Source of the DNA: Neisseria sicca
GTDB taxonomy: Bacteria; Pseudomonadota; Gammaproteobacteria; Burkholderiales; Neisseriaceae
Assembly (NCBI RefSeq): GCF_003044565.1
Contig: NZ_POXG01000005.1
Location: forward strand, 1-64,000
DNA length: 64,000 nucleotides
Reading direction: 5' to 3'
Shown: positions 28,601 to 35,386 of the stretch, piece by piece
How positions within the stretch are numbered: the stretch's first letter is position 1
Layout: the number at the start of each line of letters is the position of its first letter
The notes under the pieces: model-generated
What the model was told of the DNA's origin: nothing
What the model saw: only the letters and a program-made list of their open reading frames with translations
The model's database searches: none
Translations under genes and position numbers: made by a program

Positions 28601-29823
28601 GCAACATTGGTGCGGACGAGGTCGTCTGAAACCAGGTTGTTCACATTAATCTTGAGCGCAAGCGCGTTTTTCACCGTATCGACCGTACCGGCAACATTGA
28701 ACGAACCTTCCTCCAACAGCCCGATTTCAGACTCTTGGACGGTTACCACGCCGTTGTCGTTAATCGTGAAGTCCGCCAGAATATTGCGCACCGGAATGGA
28801 TTTTGCATCGGCAAAACCCGCCGCCTTGTTTTCCAAGTCGAGCGAGCCGTCCAGCGCGATACCGTGCGTAAACGAAGGCACGACAGTCGCGTCAAACGTC
28901 AGGTTTGCCTTAGGCAGCGACGGCAGGAACGCAGTCGGATTGATGTTGAAACCCTTGACCAGCACCTCGCCGATCATCTTATCCAGCGAAGCTGCAAACG
29001 GATGCACCGTCGATTTCGCCGACAAATGCACATCGTCGCCGTCCAGCAGAATTTCAGTCTGCACGTCCTGCAAGCTGCCCCACAGGCGCGCCTTACCCTC
29101 TATCGTCTCGCCTTCCAGCTCGCCCTTCGTCTGAATCGTCGTATTGAGCGCAAACGGCTTCTCCAGCCCGACCACCGCCGAACCCGTCGAATTGCTCCAC
29201 GGCGTATCGAAGGCTTTCAAATCCAAGCGGTGTTCTTTCTGATCGTAATGGTATGCCGCATTCAGATGGTCGAGATAGACCGTCTGCTTGTCAAAATTTT
29301 TGCCCACGCTGAGTCTGCCCGTTTCCAAACGGTCGACGAACACCAACACAGGCAAATCAATGCTCTCAGGCAGCCCTTTGGACGGCTTTTTCTCTTTCGG
29401 CGGCGTCGGCTTCGGCACGACCGCAATATCGCCCGCCACAATTTCAGTAATGTGCAGGCTGCGCTGAAACAGTTCGGACGGCTTCCAATCAAAACGAAAC
29501 GCGCTGATTTTCACATCCGCCCCATCCGTTTCAACCATCCACTTATCGCCGTGAAACCCCTTAACCAGCGTACCTTCCAGCGTTTCCGAAGCAATCTTCA
29601 CGCCAAACCACGACGGAATCTTGTACAAACCGAAACGCAAACCCGATTCCGTCCCCACCAGCCAAGCAATAAAGCCCGCCAGCGCGCACACCAGCACAAC
29701 CAACGTCAGCAACAGACCCCGCAACCAGCGTCTCTTGCGCTTGGGCGGGGTGGGTTGTGTTTCAGACGACGTAGGCACACTGTTTGGCGTTTCTTGGGTT
29801 TCTTGGACTGCTGTTTCGGACAT
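25615..29823 (-). CDS. tamB: Translocation and assembly module subunit TamB
   Basis: TamB is an inner-membrane-anchored AsmA-like protein that bridges the periplasm. With TamA it helps insert some outer-membrane proteins, and TamB-like proteins also move phospholipid. The 1402-residue protein has an N-terminal Pro/Lys-rich tail and one membrane helix (about residues 33-55), a very long beta-rich body with repeats such as LGGRVGEPQLSGTLNG and IGGRVGSPTIAATLNG, and the C-terminal DUF490 domain ending in LKYTIRFDRLF. Uptake sequences are read in frame as VSDDLVRTN (about residue 398) and as GRLNAA near residues 980 and 1050. The tamA gene does not lie directly upstream in this window. Confidence 0.93.
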   Translation of the reverse strand: MSETAVQETQETPNSVPTSSETQPTPPKRKRRWLRGLLLTLVVLVCALAGFIAWLVGTESGLRFGLYKIPSWFGVKIASETLEGTLVKGFHGDKWMVETDGADVKISAFRFDWKPSELFQRSLHITEIVAGDIAVVPKPTPPKEKKPSKGLPESIDLPVLVFVDRLETGRLSVGKNFDKQTVYLDHLNAAYHYDQKEHRLDLKAFDTPWSNSTGSAVVGLEKPFALNTTIQTKGELEGETIEGKARLWGSLQDVQTEILLDGDDVHLSAKSTVHPFAASLDKMIGEVLVKGFNINPTAFLPSLPKANLTFDATVVPSFTHGIALDGSLDLENKAAGFADAKSIPVRNILADFTINDNGVVTVQESEIGLLEEGSFNVAGTVDTVKNALALKINVNNLVSDDLVRTNVAGQWNGFIGVKGETASPSVDWNLESSNAQLSGLLSFVTDRQHGQRTLKLDRVRVAPQNGGELTAQGSLELFKDRLLKLDVSSKAFNPSRLDSKLPAGSVNGTINLSGELAKEKFAGKMQFAPSTLNNVPLSGKADVVYESGHLPRALTDLRLGNNIVKTNGSFGKKGDRLNIDITAPDLSRFGFGLGGLLNMRGYISGDLKGGLKTYEADLSGEARALRVGDAVNIRMLDFKLKGTPDINRPLAADIKGSHIALSGGSTVIDAVNLSLNGTGAQHRIYGSSSMALDGKPYKLEVNAAGGLNKDFNQWKGSVDTLDIGGAFNLKLQNRMNLEAGAERVSMSAARWSAMGGSLNLQNFVWDKKAGITSKGSAQSLHITELQNFVKIPVEHNLVLGGDWDLAYSQNARGYLNINRQSGDIILPNKDPKKQMPLGLSALSLRTRFQNGRIDSTLDGSTRFGSVNANLGISQQFGNKIANAPISGKINLNVPDLGAIKTFLPATAQGITGRLNAAATIGGRVGSPTIAATLNGTSNYGTAEGTVNIGQGASMDTAPLSGKLNLNVADLEVFRNFLPVGQTVKGRLNAAVSLGGRVGEPQLSGTLNGENLYYRNQTQGLILDNGVLRSHLQGQRWVIDSLKFHKGGTLELKGSVNLANADPDVDVDVVFDKYDTLSRPNRRLRLSGSAKVQYNQQKGVFLNGTLNSDYGMFGSQKSSMPSLDDDVVVLGEEKKQTAAVTPINLNLTLNLNDNIRFVGYGADITIGGRLNITSRPGETVQGVGTVKVVKGRYKAYGQDLDITKGTVSFVGPLNNPNLNIRAERRLSPVGAGVEVLGSLNNPRVTLVAKEAMSEKDKLSWLILNRASSGSDGDNAALSAAAGALLAGQVNDRLGLVDDLGITSQRSRNAQTGELNPAEQVLTVGKQFTNNLYAGYEYGLSSAEQSVKLVYQLTRAIQAVARVGSRSYGGELKYTIRFDRLFRSDYENDRKIEEAEKQKAEQTQ

Positions 29824-29884
29824 CTTGACTTTCTTGTATGACTTAACGGCTTCTCAGGACTCCGCCGCACCCGACGGAATCGAC

Positions 29885-29924
29885 TTTTCAGACGACCTAT
29901 ATTTAAGAATAGGTCGTCTGAAAA
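29885..29924. repeat. Outward-facing DUS palindrome
   Basis: TTTTCAGACGACCTAT and ATAGGTCGTCTGAAAA form a perfect 16-base inverted repeat around an 8-base spacer, upstream of tamB. A cruciform is possible. Confidence 0.75.
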
Positions 29925-30038
29925 AGGATAATCATATCCCATTGCGGCAAATTGTGCTTGGGAAAGACAGCATTTCAGGTTTCAGACGACCCCATATGCC
30001 CGAACGTCATGCTCAAAGCGGTAAAATGCCAACAAATG

Positions 30039-30145
30039 TATAGTAGATTAAATTTAAACCAGTACGACGTTGCCTCGCCTTGCCGTACTATTTGTACTGT
30101 CTGCGGCTTCGTTGCCTTGTCCTGATTTAAATTTAATCCACTATA
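30039..30145. mobile_element. Correia repeat enclosed element (short form)
   Basis: A 107-bp element with ends TATAGTAGATTAA / TTAATCCACTATA, between tamB and the GlcG/HbpS gene. The rest of 29824-30266 contains uptake sequences and no gene. Confidence 0.9.
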
Positions 30146-30147
30146 AA

Positions 30148-30200
30148 AAGGTCGTCTGAAAAGACTGCGGGAGTTTAGACCCACATTTTCAGACGACCTC
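30148..30200 (-). terminator. DUS terminator after the GlcG/HbpS gene
   Basis: Intact facing uptake sequences, about 65 bases behind the gene and abutting the Correia element. Confidence 0.65.
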
Positions 30201-30266
30201 TGCACATTTCAACAACCCAACGCAAATCAATGAAAAGAAACGCGGCGGGTTGCCTCAAGCTGCGGC

Positions 30267-30761
30267 TTACCTGCCCGACAATACCGCCGCACCTGCTTTC
30301 GCGACGCTTTCGTCTTCATCGACCGAACCGCCGCTCACACCGACGCTGCCGACGATAACGCCGTTTTTATCCACCAGCAGCACACCGCCGGCAAAAATCA
30401 CCAAACCATCATTGGTCACCTCAATACCGTAAAGCTCGCCGCCCGGCTGCGAAGCCTTGCCCAGTTCGCGGGTGGACATATTGAAATAGCGCGCCGTTTT
30501 CGCCTTTTTCTGTGCAATATCAATGCTGCCGATAAACGCATCGTCCATACGAGTAAACGCCTTCAAATTACCGCCCGCGTCCATGACCGCAATATTCATC
30601 GGCACCTTGATTTCACGCGCCTTTTTCATCGAAGCCTGCACCACCGCCTGTGCCTGAGCCGTCGTCAAATCGCCCGGCAGCGTTTTGGTCAAACCCGCCG
30701 AAAACGCCGGCGCACCCAATGCCAAAGTACACAACAATGCAACTGATTTTATGCCGCGCAT
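30267..30761 (-). CDS. Secreted GlcG/HbpS family protein
   Basis: This is a 164-residue protein with a signal peptide (MRGIKSVALLCTLALGAPAFSA). The mature part is a single GlcG/HbpS (DUF336) domain with MNIAVMDAGGNLKAFTRMDDA and AGGVLLVDKNGVIVGSVGVSGG. Secreted HbpS proteins bind heme in actinobacteria; a heme or cobalamin-type ligand here is only an inference. The start at 30761 is preceded by AAGGAGACAGTT. It is monocistronic with its own uptake-sequence terminator. Confidence 0.88.
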   Translation of the reverse strand: MRGIKSVALLCTLALGAPAFSAGLTKTLPGDLTTAQAQAVVQASMKKAREIKVPMNIAVMDAGGNLKAFTRMDDAFIGSIDIAQKKAKTARYFNMSTRELGKASQPGGELYGIEVTNDGLVIFAGGVLLVDKNGVIVGSVGVSGGSVDEDESVAKAGAAVLSGR

Positions 30762-30804
30762 AACTGTCTCCTTGTATTGAATCAATGAAAGGTACTGCAC
30801 TTTT

Positions 30805-30950
30805 GATTGTATGCCTGTCGGTGGGAAGAATAAAGGTCGTCTGAAAACCTGATTTTCAAGTTTTCAGACGACCTCGGGTATATTTTGGGTTTCAAACACC
30901 GCGTGCGTGCGTACCGCACACACCCTACACCCGATGCCCAGTTTCAGTAG
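30805..30950. repeat. Composite intergenic repeat, copy R1
   Basis: It runs from GATTGTATGCCTGTCGG through a DUS pair (30833-30874) to the block CACCGCGTGCGTGCGTACCG ... GATGCCCAGTTTCAGTAG. The same order recurs at 32993-33208, and the second part at 31831-32018. In this copy the following TAGGTCGGATT palindrome is absent. The gap 30951-31061 holds nothing recognised. Confidence 0.8.
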
Positions 30951-31061
30951 CAACTGTATTTTTCACCCCGTCAGGCAAAAATACCAAAACTCAAATCAAG
31001 CCGTTTGGATACCATTTTCGGCAAAGTAATCATTCAATTTCGTAAGTAGTCGGTATACATT

Positions 31062-31147
31062 GTAGCGTGGGCTTTGCCCACGATAATGTTGGGTAAAAGA
31101 GGTCGTCTGAAATTTTGAGTTTGATTCGTGGGCAAAGCCCACGCTAC
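31062..31147. repeat. Nested palindromic repeat (GTGGGCTTTGCCCAC family), copy 2
   Basis: Two extended copies of GTGGGCTTTGCCCAC face each other around a spacer that contains an uptake sequence, as at 14148-14239. Confidence 0.75.
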
Positions 31148-31180
31148 GGGTTGCTATTCTCTCTTGCTACGTTTTTTGCC

Positions 31181-31254
31181 GTAGGTCGGATTCTCGAATC
31201 CGACGGCTATTTGAGATGGCAGCGGCTGTTGTCGGATACAAGCCTCCAACCTGC
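31181..31254. repeat. Palindromic intergenic repeat, copy 3
   Basis: GTAGGTCGGATTCTCGAATC is followed by the GGCTATTTGAGATGGCAGCG spacer and a decayed right end (CCTCCAACCTGCG). Confidence 0.7.
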
Positions 31255-31277
31255 GACCGGCTACGGTTTGCCCAACA

Positions 31278-31763
31278 TTATTTACAACGCATCATCATCC
31301 GCGTCCGCCAAACTTTTTTGCCTGAGCCGTCAGTCGAAGAGTCACGGAATCTTTGCGTCAGCACGCCTCGGTTTAACGAAAACTCAAAATTATCGTTATA
31401 AATCTGCGTACCTTGCTCCGGCTCCTCTTCCCGAACGCGTGCCGTACCTGCAATTTTATCGGGTGAATAAATTCGATAATTCAGTTTCGTATATTTCGCG
31501 CCCCATTCCCAACCATTTAATTCAATTGATTTTTTACCTATTTTAATATAAAAGCCGCTATCTTCCGACACGTCAACATTATCCATAGCAGCGTTTTCAT
31601 CATAACCCATGGCACATAAAGCCCTTATATGTTTGGGCGATACCTTCCCTTCATAATGCCCGGCCCATTTGCCTTGAAACGCTTGCGGAATATCTTGGGC
31701 AGCGGCTTGGAATCCAAGAAGGAGCAAACCGGCGGTCAGAACAGATTTTAAAGTGAGCGACAT
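31278..31763 (-). CDS. Hypothetical secreted protein
   Basis: This is a 161-residue protein with a signal peptide (cleavage after about residue 22, QAAA-QD). The mature part starts IPQAFQGKWAGHYEGK, typical of small lipocalin-like or beta-barrel periplasmic proteins. It has the cysteines ALCAMGY and MMMRCK (the last near the C-terminus). No known domain is certain. It lies between repeat blocks, and base use is AT-richer than core genes. The function is unknown. Confidence 0.75.
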   Translation of the reverse strand: MSLTLKSVLTAGLLLLGFQAAAQDIPQAFQGKWAGHYEGKVSPKHIRALCAMGYDENAAMDNVDVSEDSGFYIKIGKKSIELNGWEWGAKYTKLNYRIYSPDKIAGTARVREEEPEQGTQIYNDNFEFSLNRGVLTQRFRDSSTDGSGKKVWRTRMMMRCK

Positions 31764-31830
31764 TATTTATACCTTTCAAGAAAGAGTGTTCAAATCAATA
31801 TGAATAATACAGGAAACGGAAAGAATATAA

Positions 31831-32018
31831 AAAAGGTTGTCTGAAAACGTTTAGAAAGTTTTCAGACGACTTTGGGTGGGTTTTGGGTTGCAAGCACCGC
31901 GTGCGTGCGTACCGCACACACCCTACACCCGATGCCCAGTTTCAGTAGGTCGGATTCTCGAATCCGACGGCTATTTGAGATGGCAGCGGCTTTTGTCGGA
32001 TACAAGTATCCAACCTAC
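31831..32018. repeat. Composite intergenic repeat, copy R2, with palindrome copy 4
   Basis: A mutated DUS pair (GGTTGTCTGAA arm; 31831-31873) is followed by the CACCGCGTGCGTGCGTACCG block and the TAGGTCGGATT palindrome (31945-32018). Nearly all of 31861-32010 is identical to 33051-33200. Its last base is the final G of the mscS stop codon. Confidence 0.85.
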
Positions 32019-32857
32019 TACTGCTGGATGATATGCACGTCTCGCTGCGGGAAAGGAATATTGATATTGGCGGCACGCAGGTTTTCCACTACCTGCTCGT
32101 TCAACCCGAAGCGGAACGCGCCCAAATCGGCTTCGTTCGTCCACGCCCAAAGCGTGATTTCGATGGCACTGTCGGCCAAGTTGGTAATATATGTTACTGC
32201 CTCTTTGCCTTGGGTCTGTACGCACAAAGGATGCTCGGTGGCGGCTTTCAAGACGGCGGCTTTGGCGGCTTTCAAATCACAGGCGTAATCCACACCGACT
32301 ACCACCTGCACGCGGCACAGCGACATGGAAGAACGATTCACGATACAGTTGCTCATGACAATACTGTTGGGCAGGATAACTTCTTCATTGTCGGGCGTAC
32401 TCAGCGCGGTCTGCACCATTTTAATTTCGCTAACAAAGCCTTCGAAGCCGTTGACCTTGATGTAGTCGCCGACTTTAAACGGGCGGAACAGAATAATCAG
32501 CGCGCCGGCGGCAAAGTTGGACAGTTGGTCTTTCAGCGACAACGCCACTGCCAAGCCCGCACCGCCGATTAAGGCGGTAACCGACGTAGTCGGAATGCCC
32601 AGCTTGCCCAGTGCGGCAATGATGATCAGGATTAACAGACCGATATTAGCTACATTACCCAGAAAGCTCACCAGCGTTCTGTCCACTTTGGCACGGGTTA
32701 GCGCAGCTTTCATCAGGATGACGAGACGGGAGGCTATCCATCTGCCGACAAAGAAAATCGCCAACGCGGCAACGAGGTTGGTACCGAATGCCATGCCGGT
32801 TTCAACGAGACGCTCCCAGCCTGAGAATGAAGAGAGGTTTTCAAGATCGAAATTCAT
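32018..32857 (-). CDS. mscS: Small-conductance mechanosensitive channel MscS
   Basis: MscS opens under membrane tension on hypo-osmotic shock and releases solutes. The 279-residue protein has three N-terminal membrane helices; the pore helix TM3 is SVTALIGGAGLAVALSLKDQLSNFAAG with the Gly/Ala packing typical of the family. After it come FRPFKVGDYIKVNGFEGFV and the cytoplasmic beta and alpha-beta domains. The stop codon TAG abuts the palindromic repeat, so the repeat lies directly at the 3' end of the gene. The size matches the E. coli protein. Confidence 0.95.
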   Translation of the reverse strand: MNFDLENLSSFSGWERLVETGMAFGTNLVAALAIFFVGRWIASRLVILMKAALTRAKVDRTLVSFLGNVANIGLLILIIIAALGKLGIPTTSVTALIGGAGLAVALSLKDQLSNFAAGALIILFRPFKVGDYIKVNGFEGFVSEIKMVQTALSTPDNEEVILPNSIVMSNCIVNRSSMSLCRVQVVVGVDYACDLKAAKAAVLKAATEHPLCVQTQGKEAVTYITNLADSAIEITLWAWTNEADLGAFRFGLNEQVVENLRAANINIPFPQRDVHIIQQ

Positions 32858-32992
32858 GATTTTTATTTATGGTTTAAGAATGGTGAAAATTTTGGATATT
32901 ATTGGTTTTGCGGCAAGCCTGCCTATCTTTTCAGACGACCTTAAAGCTGCGTACCTGAACCGTATTGAATCCATAAAGGGGACCGCGCCCGT

Positions 32993-33208
32993 GATTGTAT
33001 GCCTGTCGGCGGGAAGAATAAAGGTCGTCTGAAAACCTGATTTTCAAGTTTTCAGACGACCTTGGGTGTGTTTTGGGTTGCAAGCACCGCGTGCGTGCGT
33101 ACCGCACACACCCTACACCCGATGCCCAGTTTCAGTAGGTCGGATTCTCGAATCCGACGGCTATTTGAGATGGCAGCGGCTTTTGTCGGATACAAGTATC
33201 CGACCTAC
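32993..33208. repeat. Composite intergenic repeat, copy R3, with palindrome copy 5
   Basis: The full order is present: GATTGTATGCCTGTCGG, a DUS pair (33020-33063), the CACCGCGTGCGTGCGTACCG block and the TAGGTCGGATT palindrome with both ends intact (33135-33208). It ends seven bases before the stop codon of the TPR-repeat gene. The rest of 32858-32992 contains one single DUS and no gene. Confidence 0.85.
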
Positions 33209-33214
33209 GGCTGG

Positions 33215-35341
33215 CTAATCCTTCTTAATCGGCGGATTGGCATTAATCGGCAACGACGAGCGGGAAACTTTAACGTTTGGATAATGCTTCCGCATCAAGT
33301 GCTGAAACACTTCCGCCTTGCGCTCTTTTCCGCTCTTTTCGTAATTCGTCCCCAAAATCACTTCATCCACAATATCGCGTATATCGGCATAAGGCAGATA
33401 GACGGATTTTGTGGTTTGGCAATATTCGATGTTATCCGAACCGATTTGTTCGATTTTCAGCAGGCGGAATTCTTCCTCGTCGCGGAAAGCGAAATCTTTA
33501 AACAGATAGCGGATATATTCCAAAGCTTTTTTGTCTTCATTTTTGATCTTAGATAGGTTCATTAACTTCCACAACGCTGCTTTGAGCTCCTTAATACGGA
33601 ACTTATGCCATTTTATATTTTTTCCAACAGGCTTTAATCGAATGCCGAATTTTGGTTTTCTTGCATTAGGCAGTAATATTGTGCATTTTTCCTTAGCAAT
33701 ATATTCATCGTAATAAGCGATATAAGCTACCTGATAAAGCGGCAGGTTTTCATCTTCTGAACTCACTACACCTACCTCCGCTGGTTCTTTTAAATATTCA
33801 TTATGTTCATTTTTAAAACTTCTGAACGAAGCAGAAATATCAGGCTCTTTCAACCAATCCCCGTTTTTATTAAATACCAAGCAGCAGCCCGATGCTTCCA
33901 CGTCGTTTTCTTTACCATACAGACGGAACTGGTTCAAATCGTTGACGCGGCTGGAGAAACAGGTAAAGAAAGCATTATAGGCAGGGCAATCTGCCTTGTT
34001 TTCCAATTCCAAATCCTGCAGATTCAGCAACTCCAACAGTCCTTCTCCTTCAGTCGGGTCATTCATATAAGTGGAGCTACCGATTCTCATTGGACTAACC
34101 TTACTACTGTCAACAGGATCGTTATCATCGGTTTGATCATCAGTTTTATCGCGGACAATCCCGAATAATCTTTCGCATACTGAAGGAGAAGTGTAATGAG
34201 CAAGGGGAATCGCCCCCAATTCCATAGGCGGGATATTTAAAACTGCCAGAATGGTAGTGATGGCGTTTATTAAATCTCCCTCTTTAGTTTCAAATAAATC
34301 TCCCTGTATTTTCTGTTTTTTCCATTCAAAATATCTTTCCCATTTTTTTTGAATTATGGCTTGTTCGAAATAACAACGGCCTAACCAAGATTGTGCATTG
34401 TTTTGTTCTTGAAGGCTGTTTTGTTTATCTTCCAGCTGCTCGGCAAGCCTCAATTGTTGCTGGTGGTGTTCAACTGCATTTCCAAGCAACTGTTCCGATT
34501 CCTTGCCTTTGGCTTTCTTCGCCTGCTCTAAATAGCAGCGGCCTAACCAAGATTGTGCTTTGATTTGTTCTTGAAGGCGGTTTTGCTTGTCTGCCAGCTG
34601 TGCTGCAAGACGCAATCGCTGTTGGAAATGCTCAACTGCCTGTCCAAATAACCGTTCCAACTCCTTGCCTTGGGCTTTCTTCGCCTGCTCTAAATAGCAG
34701 TGACCTAACCAAGATTGGGCATTGATTTGTTGTTGAAGGCGGTTTTGCTTGTCTTCCAGCTGTTTGGCAAATTCCAACGATTGCTGGAAATGTTCAACGG
34801 CATGCTCAAATAACTGTTCCGACTCCTTGCCTTCGGCTTTTATCGCCTGATCGAAATAGCAGCGGGCTAACCAAAATTGGGCATTATTTTGTTCTTGAAT
34901 GCTGTTTTGCTTATCTTCCAGCTGTTTGGCAAATTCTAATGATTGCTGGAAATGCTCAACGGCATGCTCAAATAACTGTTCCGACTCCTTGCCTTTGGCT
35001 TTCATCGCCTGCTCTAAATAGCAGTGGCCTAACCAATGTTGGGCATAGTATTGTTCTTGAAAGCTGTTTTGCTTATCTTCCAGCTGTTTGGTAAATTCTA
35101 ACGATTGCTGGAAATGCTCAACGGCATGCTCAAATAACTGTTCCGACTCCTTGTCTTTGGCTTTCATCGCCTGCTCTAAATAGCAGCGACCAAGCCCAAA
35201 GTGAATTTTATTTTGCACCTGAATATGGCTATCTTTATCTTTAATTTCATCTAAAGCCTGATTCAGCTTCTCTATCGCTTTATCAAATTTTTTGTTCTTG
35301 AATAACGCTATACCTTCGTTAATTAAACTCCAAACACTCAT
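33215..35341 (-). CDS. TPR-repeat protein with DUF2971-like C-terminal domain
   Basis: This is a 708-residue cytoplasmic protein in three parts. Residues 4-37 form a classical TPR. Residues 50-319 are five tandem 54-residue repeats, each beginning LGxCYLEQAxKAxGKESEQ and ending EQxNAQxW, with a sixth partial unit. The C-terminal half (about 400-700) resembles DUF2971: SSTYMNDPTEGEGLLELL, AFFTCFSSRVNDLNQFRLYG, CCLVFN and the late DIRDIVDEVILG. DUF2971 proteins have no established activity and often occur in accessory, defence-like loci; that role here is inferred. The gene is AT-rich and sits between polA and composite repeats. ATG at 35341 gives MSVWSLINEG. Confidence 0.8.
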   Translation of the reverse strand: MSVWSLINEGIALFKNKKFDKAIEKLNQALDEIKDKDSHIQVQNKIHFGLGRCYLEQAMKAKDKESEQLFEHAVEHFQQSLEFTKQLEDKQNSFQEQYYAQHWLGHCYLEQAMKAKGKESEQLFEHAVEHFQQSLEFAKQLEDKQNSIQEQNNAQFWLARCYFDQAIKAEGKESEQLFEHAVEHFQQSLEFAKQLEDKQNRLQQQINAQSWLGHCYLEQAKKAQGKELERLFGQAVEHFQQRLRLAAQLADKQNRLQEQIKAQSWLGRCYLEQAKKAKGKESEQLLGNAVEHHQQQLRLAEQLEDKQNSLQEQNNAQSWLGRCYFEQAIIQKKWERYFEWKKQKIQGDLFETKEGDLINAITTILAVLNIPPMELGAIPLAHYTSPSVCERLFGIVRDKTDDQTDDNDPVDSSKVSPMRIGSSTYMNDPTEGEGLLELLNLQDLELENKADCPAYNAFFTCFSSRVNDLNQFRLYGKENDVEASGCCLVFNKNGDWLKEPDISASFRSFKNEHNEYLKEPAEVGVVSSEDENLPLYQVAYIAYYDEYIAKEKCTILLPNARKPKFGIRLKPVGKNIKWHKFRIKELKAALWKLMNLSKIKNEDKKALEYIRYLFKDFAFRDEEEFRLLKIEQIGSDNIEYCQTTKSVYLPYADIRDIVDEVILGTNYEKSGKERKAEVFQHLMRKHYPNVKVSRSSLPINANPPIKKD
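34385..35194 (-). repeat. Five tandem 162-bp coding repeats
   Basis: The units correspond to residues 50-103, 104-157, 158-211, 212-265 and 266-319 of the TPR protein. The first three share long identical protein stretches (EHAVEHFQQSLEF and QLEDKQN), so copy number could change by recombination without breaking the frame. Confidence 0.85.
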
Positions 35342-35386
35342 TACTTTATTCCTTTATCAAAACAATCTGTTAACCACCATGCCATC

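Noticed and set aside
31872..33556. Two plus-strand frames (31872-32288, 33062-33556) that begin with the same 50 residues
   Set aside because: The shared part is only the translated composite repeat, and the rest lies opposite mscS or the TPR gene. They show the repeat, not a protein family.
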